Assembly (NCBI GenBank): GCA_035266845.1
Contig: DATFMP010000097.1
Location: forward strand, 62,001-126,000
Direction of reading: 5' to 3'
Source of the DNA: DATFMP01 sp035266845
Lineage (GTDB): Bacteria; SAR324; JACQKK01
DNA length: 64,000 bases
Numbering within the stretch: position 1 is the stretch's first letter; each line of letters starts with the position of its first letter. Made by a program: the position numbers and the translations under genes. Shown in pieces: positions 26,307 through 35,131 of this stretch. The notes under the pieces are model-generated. The model did not search any database and was not told the origin of the DNA. It was given only the letters and a program-made list of their open reading frames with translations.

Positions 26307-26353
26307 GCGGGTGCGCGCCGCCGCCCACCTTCATCCTTGCCAGTTCCGGGGGC

Positions 26354-26374
26354 GCGGGGGCCAGTGGCCCCCGC
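26354..26374. terminator. Bidirectional hairpin between kinase and MFS genes
   Basis: GCGGGGGCC-AGT-GGCCCCCGC is a 9-bp perfect stem located 47 bp after the kinase stop and before the converging MFS stop (26408). Confidence 0.6.
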
Positions 26375-26407
26375 AGGAAGTGGTCTTCGTCGGTCGTTTT
26401 GCAGCAG

Positions 26408-27616
26408 TTAGTCCCCCCCACCCGCCGCGAGGCCCGGCGCGACTTCCGCCACGAGGGGCTTATCGCCCCGGGGCAGGAAGCTGGCGATGCCCACGACCAG
26501 GGTGGAGAGCACGGCGAACAGGCCGAAGAGCCAAACGAAGTCCCGGGTGGTGCCATAGATGAAGGCCACCAGGGGTACCGCGAAGGAGCTGATGCCCAGC
26601 GAGATCAGGTACTTGAGCGCGTAGATGCGGGCGCGCCAAGCATCGGCGGTGTTGCGGGCCACCAGGGTGTCCTGGATGGGGATGGCGCCGAAGATGGTGA
26701 GCATCATCACGGCGGCCACCAGCACCAGAGCCAGGTCGTGCGCCTGCGAGGCCACCAGCAGGAAGGGAATCTGAAGCCCGGCCACCGTCATCAGGATCGT
26801 GCGCAGGGAATGGCGGTCCAGCAGGCGCCCCACGACGATTTGCGACATGGCCCCGATCACGTAGACGACGGAGACCAGCCCCGCCACGCCGAAGGTGGAG
26901 GTGGCCAGGTCGGCCAAGCGCACGGCGAACACCTTGGGCAGCGCCACCAAGGTGGCGTTGAAGATCAGTCCGCCGCAGATAGTGACTAGCGCCAGCACGA
27001 CGAACACGCGGATTAACTCGCGCGGTAGGCCAGGCCGCACGCCCGCCGCCTGCTTGCGGGGCGCCTGCACCGGCGCGGGCGTGAGCAGCGCAAAGCCGAT
27101 GCCCGTGCCGATGCTGACGACGCCCGGAACGATGAAGGCCGCGCGCCAGCCGGCCCATTGCACCAGGGCCCCCGCCACCAGCGCGGCAGCGGCCACGCCC
27201 AGATTGCCCCACACGCCATTGGCGCCCAGGCGCCGGCCCACGTCCGTCACGCCCTGCACCACCATTGCCGTGCCCACCGGGTGGTAGATGGAGGCGAACA
27301 GACCCACGGCCGTCAGCGCCACGGCCAGCGAGACGGGCCCTGCGGCCAGCCCCGCGCCGATGGACGACAGGCCAATGCCCACGAAGAACACGGTGAGCAT
27401 GTGCTTGCGGCTCCAGCGGTCACCCAGCCAGCCCGCCGGCACCGCCCCCGCGCCAAACGCGATGAAGCCGCCCAACGCCAGCGGCAGCAGCTCAGCGTAG
27501 GGGCGTCCCCAGGCGCGCTCCAGCGCCAGCACGACGGTGGGGAACAGCAGCATGAACAGGTGGTCGTAGGCGTGGCCCACGTTGAGAAAGAGGAACCGCA
27601 GACGTTCCCGATTCAT
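26408..27616 (-). CDS. Major facilitator superfamily transporter
   Basis: Inner-membrane secondary transporter of 402 aa with about twelve predicted helices. The MFS signature between helices 2 and 3 is visible as GWLGDRWSRKHM, and ASIYHPVGTAMV follows in helix 4-5. No substrate can be deduced. The ATG at 27616 (MNRERLRFLFLN) has GGGGGAG upstream; the longer open frame adds an implausible tail. It is divergent from an AraC regulator, with 146 bp between starts, which suggests that regulator controls it. Confidence 0.88.
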   Translation of the reverse strand: MNRERLRFLFLNVGHAYDHLFMLLFPTVVLALERAWGRPYAELLPLALGGFIAFGAGAVPAGWLGDRWSRKHMLTVFFVGIGLSSIGAGLAAGPVSLAVALTAVGLFASIYHPVGTAMVVQGVTDVGRRLGANGVWGNLGVAAAALVAGALVQWAGWRAAFIVPGVVSIGTGIGFALLTPAPVQAPRKQAAGVRPGLPRELIRVFVVLALVTICGGLIFNATLVALPKVFAVRLADLATSTFGVAGLVSVVYVIGAMSQIVVGRLLDRHSLRTILMTVAGLQIPFLLVASQAHDLALVLVAAVMMLTIFGAIPIQDTLVARNTADAWRARIYALKYLISLGISSFAVPLVAFIYGTTRDFVWLFGLFAVLSTLVVGIASFLPRGDKPLVAEVAPGLAAGGGD

Positions 27617-27762
27617 CGTCTCCCCCGCTGGTGGTGATCGTTCGGTACGGACCGCCGACACGCCGGTGCTTCCGTGTTCAGGCAGGCCGCTGGCCGCCTC
27701 CTTGCCTGCCACTCTATCGCAGCGTAGCATGGCCGTCTTACTGCAATCCGCCAAGAAATATC

Positions 27763-28584
27763 GTGAACGAGACATTCGCGACGGCCCCCCGCACCACGCC
27801 GTATCCCGATGCGACACGGGTGGTGGTGTGCGTGGCGAAGGACTACGCGCCGGGCCACGTGATTCCGCCTGCGTGGCACCCGCGGGCGCAGCTCATCTAT
27901 GCCACGCGTGGTGTGATGACCGTGAACGCGCCCCAGGGCACCTGGGTGCTGCCGCCTCAGCGGGCGGTCTGGGTGCCGGCCGGCACGCCGCACTTCACGC
28001 GCATGGCCGGCGCCGCCTCCATGCGCACGCTGTACATCGACCCGGCCGCCGTGCCGGGTCTCCCGCCGGGCTGCTGCGTGGTCACCGTTTCGCCGCTGCT
28101 GCGGGAGCTGATCGCCGAGGCGATGCACCTGCCCGCCGAGTACGACGAAGCCGGGCCGGCGGGGCGGCTGGTGGCCGTGCTGCTGGACCAGTTCCGCGCG
28201 CTGCCCGTGGCGCCGCTGCACCTGCCGCTGCCCGCAGACGAGCGGCTGCAACGCATCGCCGCGGCCCTGCGCGCCGAGCCGGGGGACAACCGCACGCTGG
28301 CGGCGTGGGGCCGCCTGGTGGGCGCCAGCCCCCGCACGCTGGCGCGGGGCTTCCTGCGGGAGACGGGGCTCACCTTCCGCGCGTGGCGTCAGCAGGTGCG
28401 GCTGCTGGAGGCGTTGGAGCGCCTGGCCGCGGGCGAAGCGGTGACAGCCGTGGCGCTGGAGTTGGGCTACGAGACCCCCAGCGCATTCGTGGCCATGTTC
28501 CGCCGCGCGCTGGGCACGTCCCCGGGCCGCTACTTCGCAGCTTCGGGCGGCGGTGTGCGGCCGGAACGCGCCAAAGGCGGGTAG
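27763..28584 (+). CDS. AraC-family transcriptional regulator
   Basis: DNA-binding protein of 273 aa. The N-terminal half is an AraC cupin-like ligand-binding domain (HPRAQLIYATRG, VLPPQRAVWVPAGTPHF, residues about 35-80). The C-terminal half is the two-HTH AraC domain (RTLAAWGRLVGASPRTLARGF and VALELGYETPSAFVAMFRRALGTSPGRYF), ending with the family hallmark. The only in-frame early start is the GTG at 27763, with a weak ribosome binding site; starting further down would cut the cupin. The divergent MFS gene is the likely target, by analogy with similar cupin-AraC/MFS pairs. Confidence 0.86.
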   Translation: MNETFATAPRTTPYPDATRVVVCVAKDYAPGHVIPPAWHPRAQLIYATRGVMTVNAPQGTWVLPPQRAVWVPAGTPHFTRMAGAASMRTLYIDPAAVPGLPPGCCVVTVSPLLRELIAEAMHLPAEYDEAGPAGRLVAVLLDQFRALPVAPLHLPLPADERLQRIAAALRAEPGDNRTLAAWGRLVGASPRTLARGFLRETGLTFRAWRQQVRLLEALERLAAGEAVTAVALELGYETPSAFVAMFRRALGTSPGRYFAASGGGVRPERAKGG

Positions 28585-28617
28585 CGACGACACGGGACGC
28601 GTGCTCAACCGGGACGA

Positions 28618-28764
28618 GACCCGATTCTGCTGGTGGTGGCTCACGACGCCAACAACGCGCTCTCGTTTGCAGACAAGGGCTCCGTGATGGAGAATGGCGA
28701 AATCGTGCCGCAGAGTTCTTTGGATGAGCAGTGCGGCAACGATGCGATCAAGTTATCTGGGGCT
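28618..28764 (+). pseudogene. Remnant of a LivF-type branched-chain amino acid ABC ATPase (3' end)
   Basis: The frame reads ILLVVAHDANNALSFADKG and then SVMENGEIVPQSS, which matches the final part of LivF-type ATPases (LLVE(H/Q)DxxxALxxADRGYVMENG). The upstream LNRDE resembling the preceding LivF segment is in another frame at 28604-28618, pointing to a frameshift. No Walker motifs precede it, since the AraC gene ends at 28584. So this is a truncated relic about 50 residues long. It is not a working gene. Confidence 0.65.
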
Positions 28765-28914
28765 TTCGGAGGTGGGAGCCAGGACTCGCTGCGGCGACGT
28801 GAAGCACCATGGTCGTCGCAAGCGTTCGCTCTCGTGACAGCGCAGTCCGCCTGTAGGCGGCAGCGTCCGGCCGGGCTCTCTGACGCAACCGACCCTGACG
28901 GTGAAATCGGACCT

Positions 28915-30336
28915 ATGCAAGCGTACCCACTGGACATCGCCCGACAGCAGATCGCTGCGGCCGGCATGGACGCCACGGCCGGCGACTGGCTGCAGCGCAT
29001 CGCCACGCGCACCTTCCCCGAGCCCGCTGCGGCCGAGGGCCTGGCCTCCGATGCCGCCGCGCTGCGCGGGCTGGTGGAGGAGGGCTGGGCGCTGTTGGAC
29101 AAGCTGCCCCTGCGCTCGCGGCGCAGCGCGGCGGAAATGCAGGCCGGCGAGCAGGTTGTGCGGCAATTGGCGGACCTCCAGTGGCGCTTCCTGCGCAGCT
29201 ATCGCGAGCCGGTGTACCGGCAGCTCACGGCAGACTTCTCGCGCTGCGTGCGCGTGGACGACCTGTGCTGGCGGGCAGCGGAGCTGTGGCCGGGGCTGGC
29301 CCCCACCCGCGAGCAGGTGCGCGAGGAGAGCCGGCGCATGCAGATCGACAAGGACGGGCGCGAGATTGCCCAGGGCGTGCTGGTCTCCCAGTTCATGACC
29401 GATCCGCGCATCGGTACGCACCTGCTGATGGCCATGCAGCAGCCCACCGAGGAGGCGCTGGAGCGGCTGGGCGAGTTCATCGCCAAGGGGCGGCTCGATC
29501 TGGGCACGGTGCACGTGGAGGCGCGCGGCGGCTGCGGCTACCTGTACTTCGCGCACCCGCGCTACCTCAATGCGGAGGACGACGACACCCTCGGCCCGCA
29601 GGAGGTGGCGACGGACCTGATCCTGATGCACCCGGACCTGAAGATGGGCGTGCTGCGGGGAGAGCCGGTGGAGCATCCCAAGTACAAAGGCCGCCGCATC
29701 TTCTCCGCCGGGCTGAACCTGACCCGGCTATACCACGGCAAGCTCTCCTTCCTGTTCTACCTGGTGCGCGACCTGGGGCTGGTGAACAAGCTCTACCGGG
29801 GCCACACGCAGCCGGACTTCCGCCTGGACGAGCCGGACGACACCCACGAGAAGCCCTGGCTGGCCGTGCTGGAGGCCTTCGCCATCGGCGGCGGCTGCCA
29901 GTTGCTGCTGGTGATGGACTACGTGATCGCCGAGCAGGGTGCCTACTTCAACCTGCCCGCGCGCAAGGAGGGCATCATCCCCGGCGCCGCAAATCTGCGT
30001 CTGCCGCGCTTCGTGGGCGAGGCGGTGGCCCGCGACGGCATCATGTTCGACCGCACGTTCTCCGTGGACGAACCGGTGGCGGCCAGCCTCATCAACGAGG
30101 TGCACCCCGCCGACTCGCTGGACGCCGCCGTGCAGGCCGCCGTGGACAATGCGGTGGGCTCCGGCATGGTCAGCGCCGGGGGCAACCGCAAGGCTATCCG
30201 CGTGCAGACCGAGCCGCTGGACCGCCTGCGCGAGTACATGGCCGTCTATTCACGCGAGCAGGCCTTCTGCCACCTCAGCGAGCAGCTCACCTACAACCTG
30301 GAAAAGCACTGGCAGGCCAAGCAGCGCCGGCTCTAG
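28915..30336 (+). CDS. DpgC-like crotonase-fold enzyme
   Basis: A 473-aa protein with an N-terminal helical region of about 170 residues and a C-terminal crotonase (enoyl-CoA hydratase) domain. Its active-site region (EAFAIGGGCQLLLVMD, then LPARKEGIIPGAANLR) closely follows the pattern of DpgC, the cofactor-free dioxygenase that cleaves 3,5-dihydroxyphenylacetyl-CoA in glycopeptide antibiotic biosynthesis, and of its proteobacterial relatives. An oxygenase or hydrolase acting on an aryl-CoA is likely; the substrate is unknown. ATG at 28915 (MQAYPLDIARQQ) has a weak ribosome binding site; a LivF relic lies just upstream. The peptide-type binding protein gene follows at 50 bp. Confidence 0.75.
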   Translation: MQAYPLDIARQQIAAAGMDATAGDWLQRIATRTFPEPAAAEGLASDAAALRGLVEEGWALLDKLPLRSRRSAAEMQAGEQVVRQLADLQWRFLRSYREPVYRQLTADFSRCVRVDDLCWRAAELWPGLAPTREQVREESRRMQIDKDGREIAQGVLVSQFMTDPRIGTHLLMAMQQPTEEALERLGEFIAKGRLDLGTVHVEARGGCGYLYFAHPRYLNAEDDDTLGPQEVATDLILMHPDLKMGVLRGEPVEHPKYKGRRIFSAGLNLTRLYHGKLSFLFYLVRDLGLVNKLYRGHTQPDFRLDEPDDTHEKPWLAVLEAFAIGGGCQLLLVMDYVIAEQGAYFNLPARKEGIIPGAANLRLPRFVGEAVARDGIMFDRTFSVDEPVAASLINEVHPADSLDAAVQAAVDNAVGSGMVSAGGNRKAIRVQTEPLDRLREYMAVYSREQAFCHLSEQLTYNLEKHWQAKQRRL

Positions 30337-30386
30337 ACCGGGCCGGCGCGCTGCGCGGCCGTCTTCGCGGTTCCTTCCCGGACACC

Positions 30387-32021
30387 ATGCATCGTTCTCG
30401 CTCGCGGTCCTTCGCACCGACCTCGCTCGCTGCCGCGCTGACCCTGGTGCTGGCGGCAGTGCTCCTTGCAGCCGCGCCCGCGCGGGCGGCGCGCGAGGTG
30501 CTGCGCCTGCCCATGCAGACGCCCGTGCCCACCCTCGATCCGGGGCTGGCTGAGGACTCCTCGTCCATCGAGGTGATCGAGCAGCTCTTCCTGGGGCTCA
30601 CGGACTTCGACGACGACACGGCCGAGGTCGTGCCGGAGCTGGCCACCTCCTGGCACGCCAGCAAGGACGGGCTCACGTACTCCTTCAAGCTGCACCGCGC
30701 CCGCTGGAGCGATGGGCGGCCCGTGACCGCCCATGACCTGGTGTGGGCCGCGCGCCGCAACATCGCTCCGGCCACCGCCTCGCCCTACGCCTACATGATG
30801 TACGGGCTGCGCAATGCGGAGGCCATCAACACGGGCAAGCTGAAGGACGTCACCCGTCTGGGCGTGGCCGCGCCGGACGGCCGCACGGTGCGCTTCATGC
30901 TGGCACAGCCCGCGGCGTACTTTCCGGCCGTGGCGGGCTTGTGGATGCTGCGGCCGCTGCCGCGCTGGGCCATCGAGGCCCACGGCGAGCGCTGGACGGA
31001 CCCCGCGAACATCGTCACCAACGGGCCGTACCGCCTGGCGCAGTGGCAGCGCGGCAACCGGATGGTGCTCAAGCGCAACCCCGGCTACTTCGCCGCGGAT
31101 ACGGTGCACATCCCCGAGGTGGACTACCTGATCGTGCCGGAGGCCTCCACGGGCCTGGCCATGTATGAGAGCGGCGAGCTGGACATGCTGGGCGGGGGCT
31201 ACCTCTCCATTCCCTCGCCGGATATCCCACGCATCAAGGCCGATCCGGAACTGAGCCGCCAGCTCAGCATCGTGCCGGCGATGTGCACGTATTACTTCGG
31301 CTTCAACACGGCGCGGCCGCCCATGGACAAGGCGCTGGTGCGCCGGGCGTTCTCCGCGGCCATCAACCGCAAGCTGCTGATCGACAAGGTGGTGCGCGGG
31401 GACGAGCGGCCGGCGCACACCTTCGTGCCGCAGCCGGTGTTCGGCGCGGTGCCCCCCAGCGCGGGCGAGGGCATCGGCTACAATCCCCAGCAGGCGCGCA
31501 AGTGGCTGGCCGAGGCGGGCTATCCGGGCGGCAAGGGCTTCCCGGAGGTGGTGCTGATGTACAACACCTCGGAGGGCCACGCTCGCATCGCGCAGGCCGT
31601 GCAGCAGATGTGGCGCCGAGAGCTGGGCGTCACGGTGCGCCTGGAGAACCAGGAGTGGAAGGTCTTCCTGCAGACCACGCGCCGCGAGGACGGTCCACAG
31701 ATCTTCCGCATGGCCTGGTGCGCGGACTACCCGGATGCGAACAACTGGCTGATGGAGGTGTTCCACCCCACCCGCTCCGCCAACCGCGTGCACTGGCACA
31801 ATGCGGAGTTTGCGCGGCTCACGGAGCGCGCGCAGGTGGTGCGCGACCCGGCGGAGCGTCGCAAGCTGTATCGTCGCGCCGAGGAGATCCTGACTCACGA
31901 CGAGGCCGTGATCGCGCCCGTGTACTTCTATACGCGCCTCACGCTGACCAAGCCCTACCTGCGGGCCAAGCTGGCGCCCCTGGGCGGCAACCACATCCGC
32001 ACTTGGCGCTTCACGGACTAA
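30387..32021 (+). CDS. Oligopeptide/dipeptide-type ABC transporter substrate-binding protein
   Basis: Periplasmic SBP_bac_5 family protein of 544 aa. It has a signal peptide (MHRSRSRSFAPTSLAAALTL, Ala-rich end), the family start RLPMQTPVPTLDPGLAEDSSS, and the usual DGLTYSFKLHRARWSDGRPVTAHDLVWAARR. Length fits OppA/DppA (about 530-560). Ligand could be peptide, opine, nickel or other. A permease pair follows after 418 bp; no DppD/DppF-type ATPase is present. Neighbouring DpgC-like and SDR genes suggest uptake of an aromatic or peptide-linked compound (inference). Confidence 0.9.
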   Translation: MHRSRSRSFAPTSLAAALTLVLAAVLLAAAPARAAREVLRLPMQTPVPTLDPGLAEDSSSIEVIEQLFLGLTDFDDDTAEVVPELATSWHASKDGLTYSFKLHRARWSDGRPVTAHDLVWAARRNIAPATASPYAYMMYGLRNAEAINTGKLKDVTRLGVAAPDGRTVRFMLAQPAAYFPAVAGLWMLRPLPRWAIEAHGERWTDPANIVTNGPYRLAQWQRGNRMVLKRNPGYFAADTVHIPEVDYLIVPEASTGLAMYESGELDMLGGGYLSIPSPDIPRIKADPELSRQLSIVPAMCTYYFGFNTARPPMDKALVRRAFSAAINRKLLIDKVVRGDERPAHTFVPQPVFGAVPPSAGEGIGYNPQQARKWLAEAGYPGGKGFPEVVLMYNTSEGHARIAQAVQQMWRRELGVTVRLENQEWKVFLQTTRREDGPQIFRMAWCADYPDANNWLMEVFHPTRSANRVHWHNAEFARLTERAQVVRDPAERRKLYRRAEEILTHDEAVIAPVYFYTRLTLTKPYLRAKLAPLGGNHIRTWRFTD

Positions 32022-32051
32022 AAGGCATGTGAAAAAAGGAGTCGTGACTTT

Positions 32052-32068
32052 CGGGGGCGCTGCCCCCG
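32052..32068 (+). terminator. Hairpin after binding-protein gene
   Basis: CGGGGGC-GCT-GCCCCCG, 7-bp stem, 30 bp after the stop. It is a candidate attenuating or processing hairpin between the binding protein and the permeases. Confidence 0.45.
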
Positions 32069-32257
32069 CACCCCCGGCAGGGAGCACAGCCCCCCGCACC
32101 CCTTTCAGATCAAGCATTTGCGCGGCTGCAGTGAGGCAGAGCAAATCCATCCGGGGGGCGCGTATGGGACTTGGTCCCCCGCAGCCGTTGTTTTTCACAG
32201 GCTTCCTAAGCACCGTGCTGCGCTGCGTGGCATGGTACCGCTGTGAAGCTGGCCGGT

Positions 32258-32337
32258 GTCATTCCGAGCGCAGCGGGGGATCGTTGGGGCGGCCACCCAG
32301 GCAGGTGCGTCGGCCGGCGGGCTGGCCTCGGAATGAC
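32258..32337. repeat. Inverted-repeat intergenic element with GTCATTCCGAG arms
   Basis: GTCATTCCGAG at 32258-32268 and its perfect reverse complement CTCGGAATGAC at 32327-32337 bracket an 80-bp element. A related arm occurs at 8703. The structure is that of a REP- or MITE-like intergenic repeat. Confidence 0.6.
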
Positions 32338-32439
32338 TTGCACGGTGGGCCGATTGGTTTTTGCGCCGTTCCCATCTGCGGAATCCGTGTAATCTGCGGA
32401 TGACGCTGTTGCCGTTCCAACATCGCCCGCTGGAGCCCC

Positions 32440-33357
32440 ATGGCCGCCTACGTCGTCCGCCGCCTGCTGCACATGGTCGTGGCGCTGTTCGTGCTGGCGA
32501 CGCTGGTGTTTTTCCTCACGCGGGCACTGCCCGGCGGGCCGTTCGACCGCGAGAAGGCGCTGCCGCCGGAGATCGTGCACAATCTGGAGACCCACTACGG
32601 GCTGCGCCAGCCCCTGTGGCGGCAGTACCTGGACTACCTGGGCCATGCACTGCGGGGCGATCTGGGCCCCTCGTACAGCTCGCCCACGGATACGGTGACG
32701 GCGCTGATCGCGCGGCACCTGCCGGTCTCCGCGGAGCTGGGCTTCTGGGCGCTGCTGGTGGCGGTGGGGCTGGGCATTCCGCTGGGCGTACTGGCGGCTT
32801 GGTACCACAACACGCTCATCGATGCGCTGGCCACGTTTGTGGCGGTGCTGGGGCGCAGCGTGCCGCCCATCGCCCTGGCGCCGCTGCTGATCCTCGTATT
32901 CGGGCTGGAGCTGCGCTGGCTGCCCGTGGCGCGCTTCGATACGCCCGCCCAGCGCGTGCTGCCCGCGCTGGCGCTGGGGCTGGGCATGGCGGCGTTGATC
33001 GCGCGGCTCACGCGCTCCACGCTGCTGCAGGTGATCCGCGAGGACTACATCCGCACAGCCCGCGCCAAGGGGCTGGGCGAGTGGCGGGTGGTGCTCGTGC
33101 ACGCGCTGCGCAACGCGCTGATTCCCGTGGTGACGCTGCTGGGCCCGCTGGCAGCCACGGTGGTCACCGGCACGTTCATCGTGGAGTTCTTCTTCGCGGT
33201 GCCGGGCCTGGGCCGCTACTACATCGTCAGCATCAGCAACCGCGACTACCCGGTGATCATGGGCACCTCGCTGCTGTTCGGCGCCGTGATCATGACCGCC
33301 AACATGCTGGTGGACGTGCTCTATTCCTGGATCGATCCGCGCATCCGGCTCGACTGA
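32440..33357 (+). CDS. Peptide-type ABC transporter permease (DppB-like)
   Basis: Inner-membrane permease of 305 aa, with about six helices and the start AAYVVRRLLHMVV typical of DppB/OppB. The EAA-type loop is present as IRTARAKGLGEWRV, which couples to the ATPase. It pairs with the DppC-like permease starting 36 bp downstream. No ATPase is encoded in this cluster, so a shared ATPase must be used or encoded elsewhere. Confidence 0.92.
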   Translation: MAAYVVRRLLHMVVALFVLATLVFFLTRALPGGPFDREKALPPEIVHNLETHYGLRQPLWRQYLDYLGHALRGDLGPSYSSPTDTVTALIARHLPVSAELGFWALLVAVGLGIPLGVLAAWYHNTLIDALATFVAVLGRSVPPIALAPLLILVFGLELRWLPVARFDTPAQRVLPALALGLGMAALIARLTRSTLLQVIREDYIRTARAKGLGEWRVVLVHALRNALIPVVTLLGPLAATVVTGTFIVEFFFAVPGLGRYYIVSISNRDYPVIMGTSLLFGAVIMTANMLVDVLYSWIDPRIRLD

Positions 33358-33392
33358 GTCCGCGCCACCGCGCCACCGAGCTTTCTGCCACC

Positions 33393-34346
33393 ATGGTCAC
33401 GCGCTCCCTGCCTGCCGCCGATGTGCCCGGCCCGCCCGAGGGGTTGTGGCGGCTGGCCCTGCGTCGCTTCCTGCGCAACCGGCTGGCGGTGGCCAGTCTG
33501 GTGTTCCTGGTGCTGCTGACCCTGGCGGCGGTGTTCGCCCCGCTGGTGGCACCGCGGCCCTATGCGGCGGATGACCTGCTGGCGGCCTATGCCCCACCCG
33601 GCCCGGGCTACCTGCTGGGGGCGGACTTCATGGGCCGCGACGTGCTGAGCCGGCTCATCTACGGCGCCCGCGTGTCCCTGGCCGTGGCCCTGGTGGGCGC
33701 GCTGATCAGCCTCGCCATCGGCCTGGCCTACGGCATCACCGCGGGCTACCGCGGCGGGCGCTGGGACCGGCTGATGATGCGCATTGTGGACGTGTTCTAC
33801 GCCCTGCCGACGCTCGTGGTGGTGATCCTCATCATGGTGTACTTCCGGGCCGGCCAGCCGCAGAGCTTCACGGGCATCAAGGCCCTGCTGAACCGCTGGG
33901 ACGATGCGCTGGGCGGGCTGCTGTTCATCTTCGTGGGCATCGGGCTCACGTCGTGGCTGCAGATGGCCCGCGTGGCCCGCGGCGAGGCGCTGGCGCTGAT
34001 GAACCGCGATTTCGTGCAGAGCGCCGTGGCGCTGGGGGCCAGCGGGCCGCGCGTGGTGCTGCGCCACCTGCTGCCGAACCTGCTGGGGCCGTGCATCGTG
34101 GTGGAGACGGCGACCATCCCCAGCTACATCCTCACGGAAGCCTTCCTGAGCTTCATCGGGCTGGGGGTGAATCCGCCCATGCCCAGTTGGGGCGCCATGA
34201 TCAACGAGGGCTACCAGGCCATGCGCTCGTATCCGCACGTGATCCTGTGGCCCGTGCTGGCCCTCACCGCCACCGTGCTGGCCTTCAACTTCATCGGCGA
34301 CGGCCTGCGCGATGCGCTGGACCCGCGTCTGGGAGACCCTTCATGA
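33393..34346 (+). CDS. Peptide-type ABC transporter permease (DppC-like)
   Basis: Inner-membrane permease of 317 aa. The N-terminal helix (FLRNRLAVASLVFLVLL), LGADFMGRDVLSRLIYGARVS, and a central pair of EAA-type coupling residues (NRDFVQSAVALGASGPRVV) identify DppC/OppC. The ATG at 33393 is followed by MVTRSLPAADVP. Its stop overlaps the SDR start (ATGA), so the SDR is translationally coupled. Confidence 0.92.
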   Translation: MVTRSLPAADVPGPPEGLWRLALRRFLRNRLAVASLVFLVLLTLAAVFAPLVAPRPYAADDLLAAYAPPGPGYLLGADFMGRDVLSRLIYGARVSLAVALVGALISLAIGLAYGITAGYRGGRWDRLMMRIVDVFYALPTLVVVILIMVYFRAGQPQSFTGIKALLNRWDDALGGLLFIFVGIGLTSWLQMARVARGEALALMNRDFVQSAVALGASGPRVVLRHLLPNLLGPCIVVETATIPSYILTEAFLSFIGLGVNPPMPSWGAMINEGYQAMRSYPHVILWPVLALTATVLAFNFIGDGLRDALDPRLGDPS

Positions 34347-35131
34347 GCACCTCCGCCACATCCGGCGCACCCGCCCGCGAGTTGGACGGTCGCGTCGTGC
34401 TGATCACCGGGGCTTCGCGCGGTATCGGCCACGCCATCGCGGAGGCTTGCGTGGCCGCCGGGGCGCGGCTGTTCACCATGGACGTGGCACCCGGGCCGGA
34501 GGATACCGGGCCCACGTTCCTGGCCGGCGACGTGGCCCGCGCGGCGGACCGCGAGGCGTTCGTGCAGGCAGCCCTGACGCACCACGGCCGCATCGACGTG
34601 CTGGTGAACAACGCGGCCACCAGCGCCGCGGGCTCTGTGCTGGAGGTGGCGCTGGACGACTGGCGCCGCGTGCTGGAGGTAAACCTCACCGCGCCCATGC
34701 ACCTCTCCGCCCTGGCCGCGCCGCACATGGCCAGGGCGGGCGGTGGCGCCATCGTCAACGTGGCCTCGGTGCAGGGCCTGCTGGCCGAGCAGGGCAACGC
34801 GGCCTACAACGCCTCCAAGGCCGGGCTGATCAACCTCACCCGCTCCATGGCGCTGGACCTGGCGCCGCAGGGCATCCGCGTGAACGCCGTGGCGCCGGGG
34901 GCCATCGCCACCGAGCGCTTGCTGGCCGCCATCGCCGCCTCGCCCGACCCTGCGCAGACCCGGAGCGACTGGGAGGATCTGCACGCCCTACGCCGCTTGG
35001 GCACACCCCGGGAGGTGGCCGAAGCCGTGGTGTTCCTGGCCTCTCCGCGCGCCGCATTCATCAGCGGTGCGGTGCTGCCCGTGGACGGCGCCATGACTGC
35101 GAGCTTCATGATGGCCGGCCGTCCTGTCTAG
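34343..35131 (+). CDS. Short-chain dehydrogenase/reductase
   Basis: Classical SDR of 262 aa. The cofactor motif is GASRGIGHA (residues about 22-30), NNAAT marks strand four, the catalytic YNASKAG gives Tyr-x3-Lys, and ASVQG lies before it. It is coupled by an ATGA overlap to the DppC-like permease. In this module it could reduce or oxidise a hydroxy/oxo group of the imported compound; the substrate is unknown. Confidence 0.9.
   Translation: MSTSATSGAPARELDGRVVLITGASRGIGHAIAEACVAAGARLFTMDVAPGPEDTGPTFLAGDVARAADREAFVQAALTHHGRIDVLVNNAATSAAGSVLEVALDDWRRVLEVNLTAPMHLSALAAPHMARAGGGAIVNVASVQGLLAEQGNAAYNASKAGLINLTRSMALDLAPQGIRVNAVAPGAIATERLLAAIAASPDPAQTRSDWEDLHALRRLGTPREVAEAVVFLASPRAAFISGAVLPVDGAMTASFMMAGRPV

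Larger units (their letters stand above)
32022..32439. other. Gap between binding protein and permease genes with hairpin and repeat
   Basis: Starting 30 bp after the binding-protein stop lies a GGGGGC-GCT-GCCCCC hairpin (32052-32068). An inverted-repeat element (32258-32337) and a GTAATCTGCGGATGA stretch of the common intergenic repeat type follow. No gene is seen. The permease pair may be transcribed less than the binding protein. Confidence 0.6.

Noticed and set aside
28633..28914. Extension of the DpgC-like gene to start at 28633
   Set aside because: The extra residues match a LivF fragment and then unrelated sequence; the enzyme starts at 28915.
29181..30386. Long upstream extension of the peptide-binding protein frame
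   Set aside because: It overlaps the DpgC-like gene in another frame; the true start is the ATG at 30387 followed by a signal peptide.
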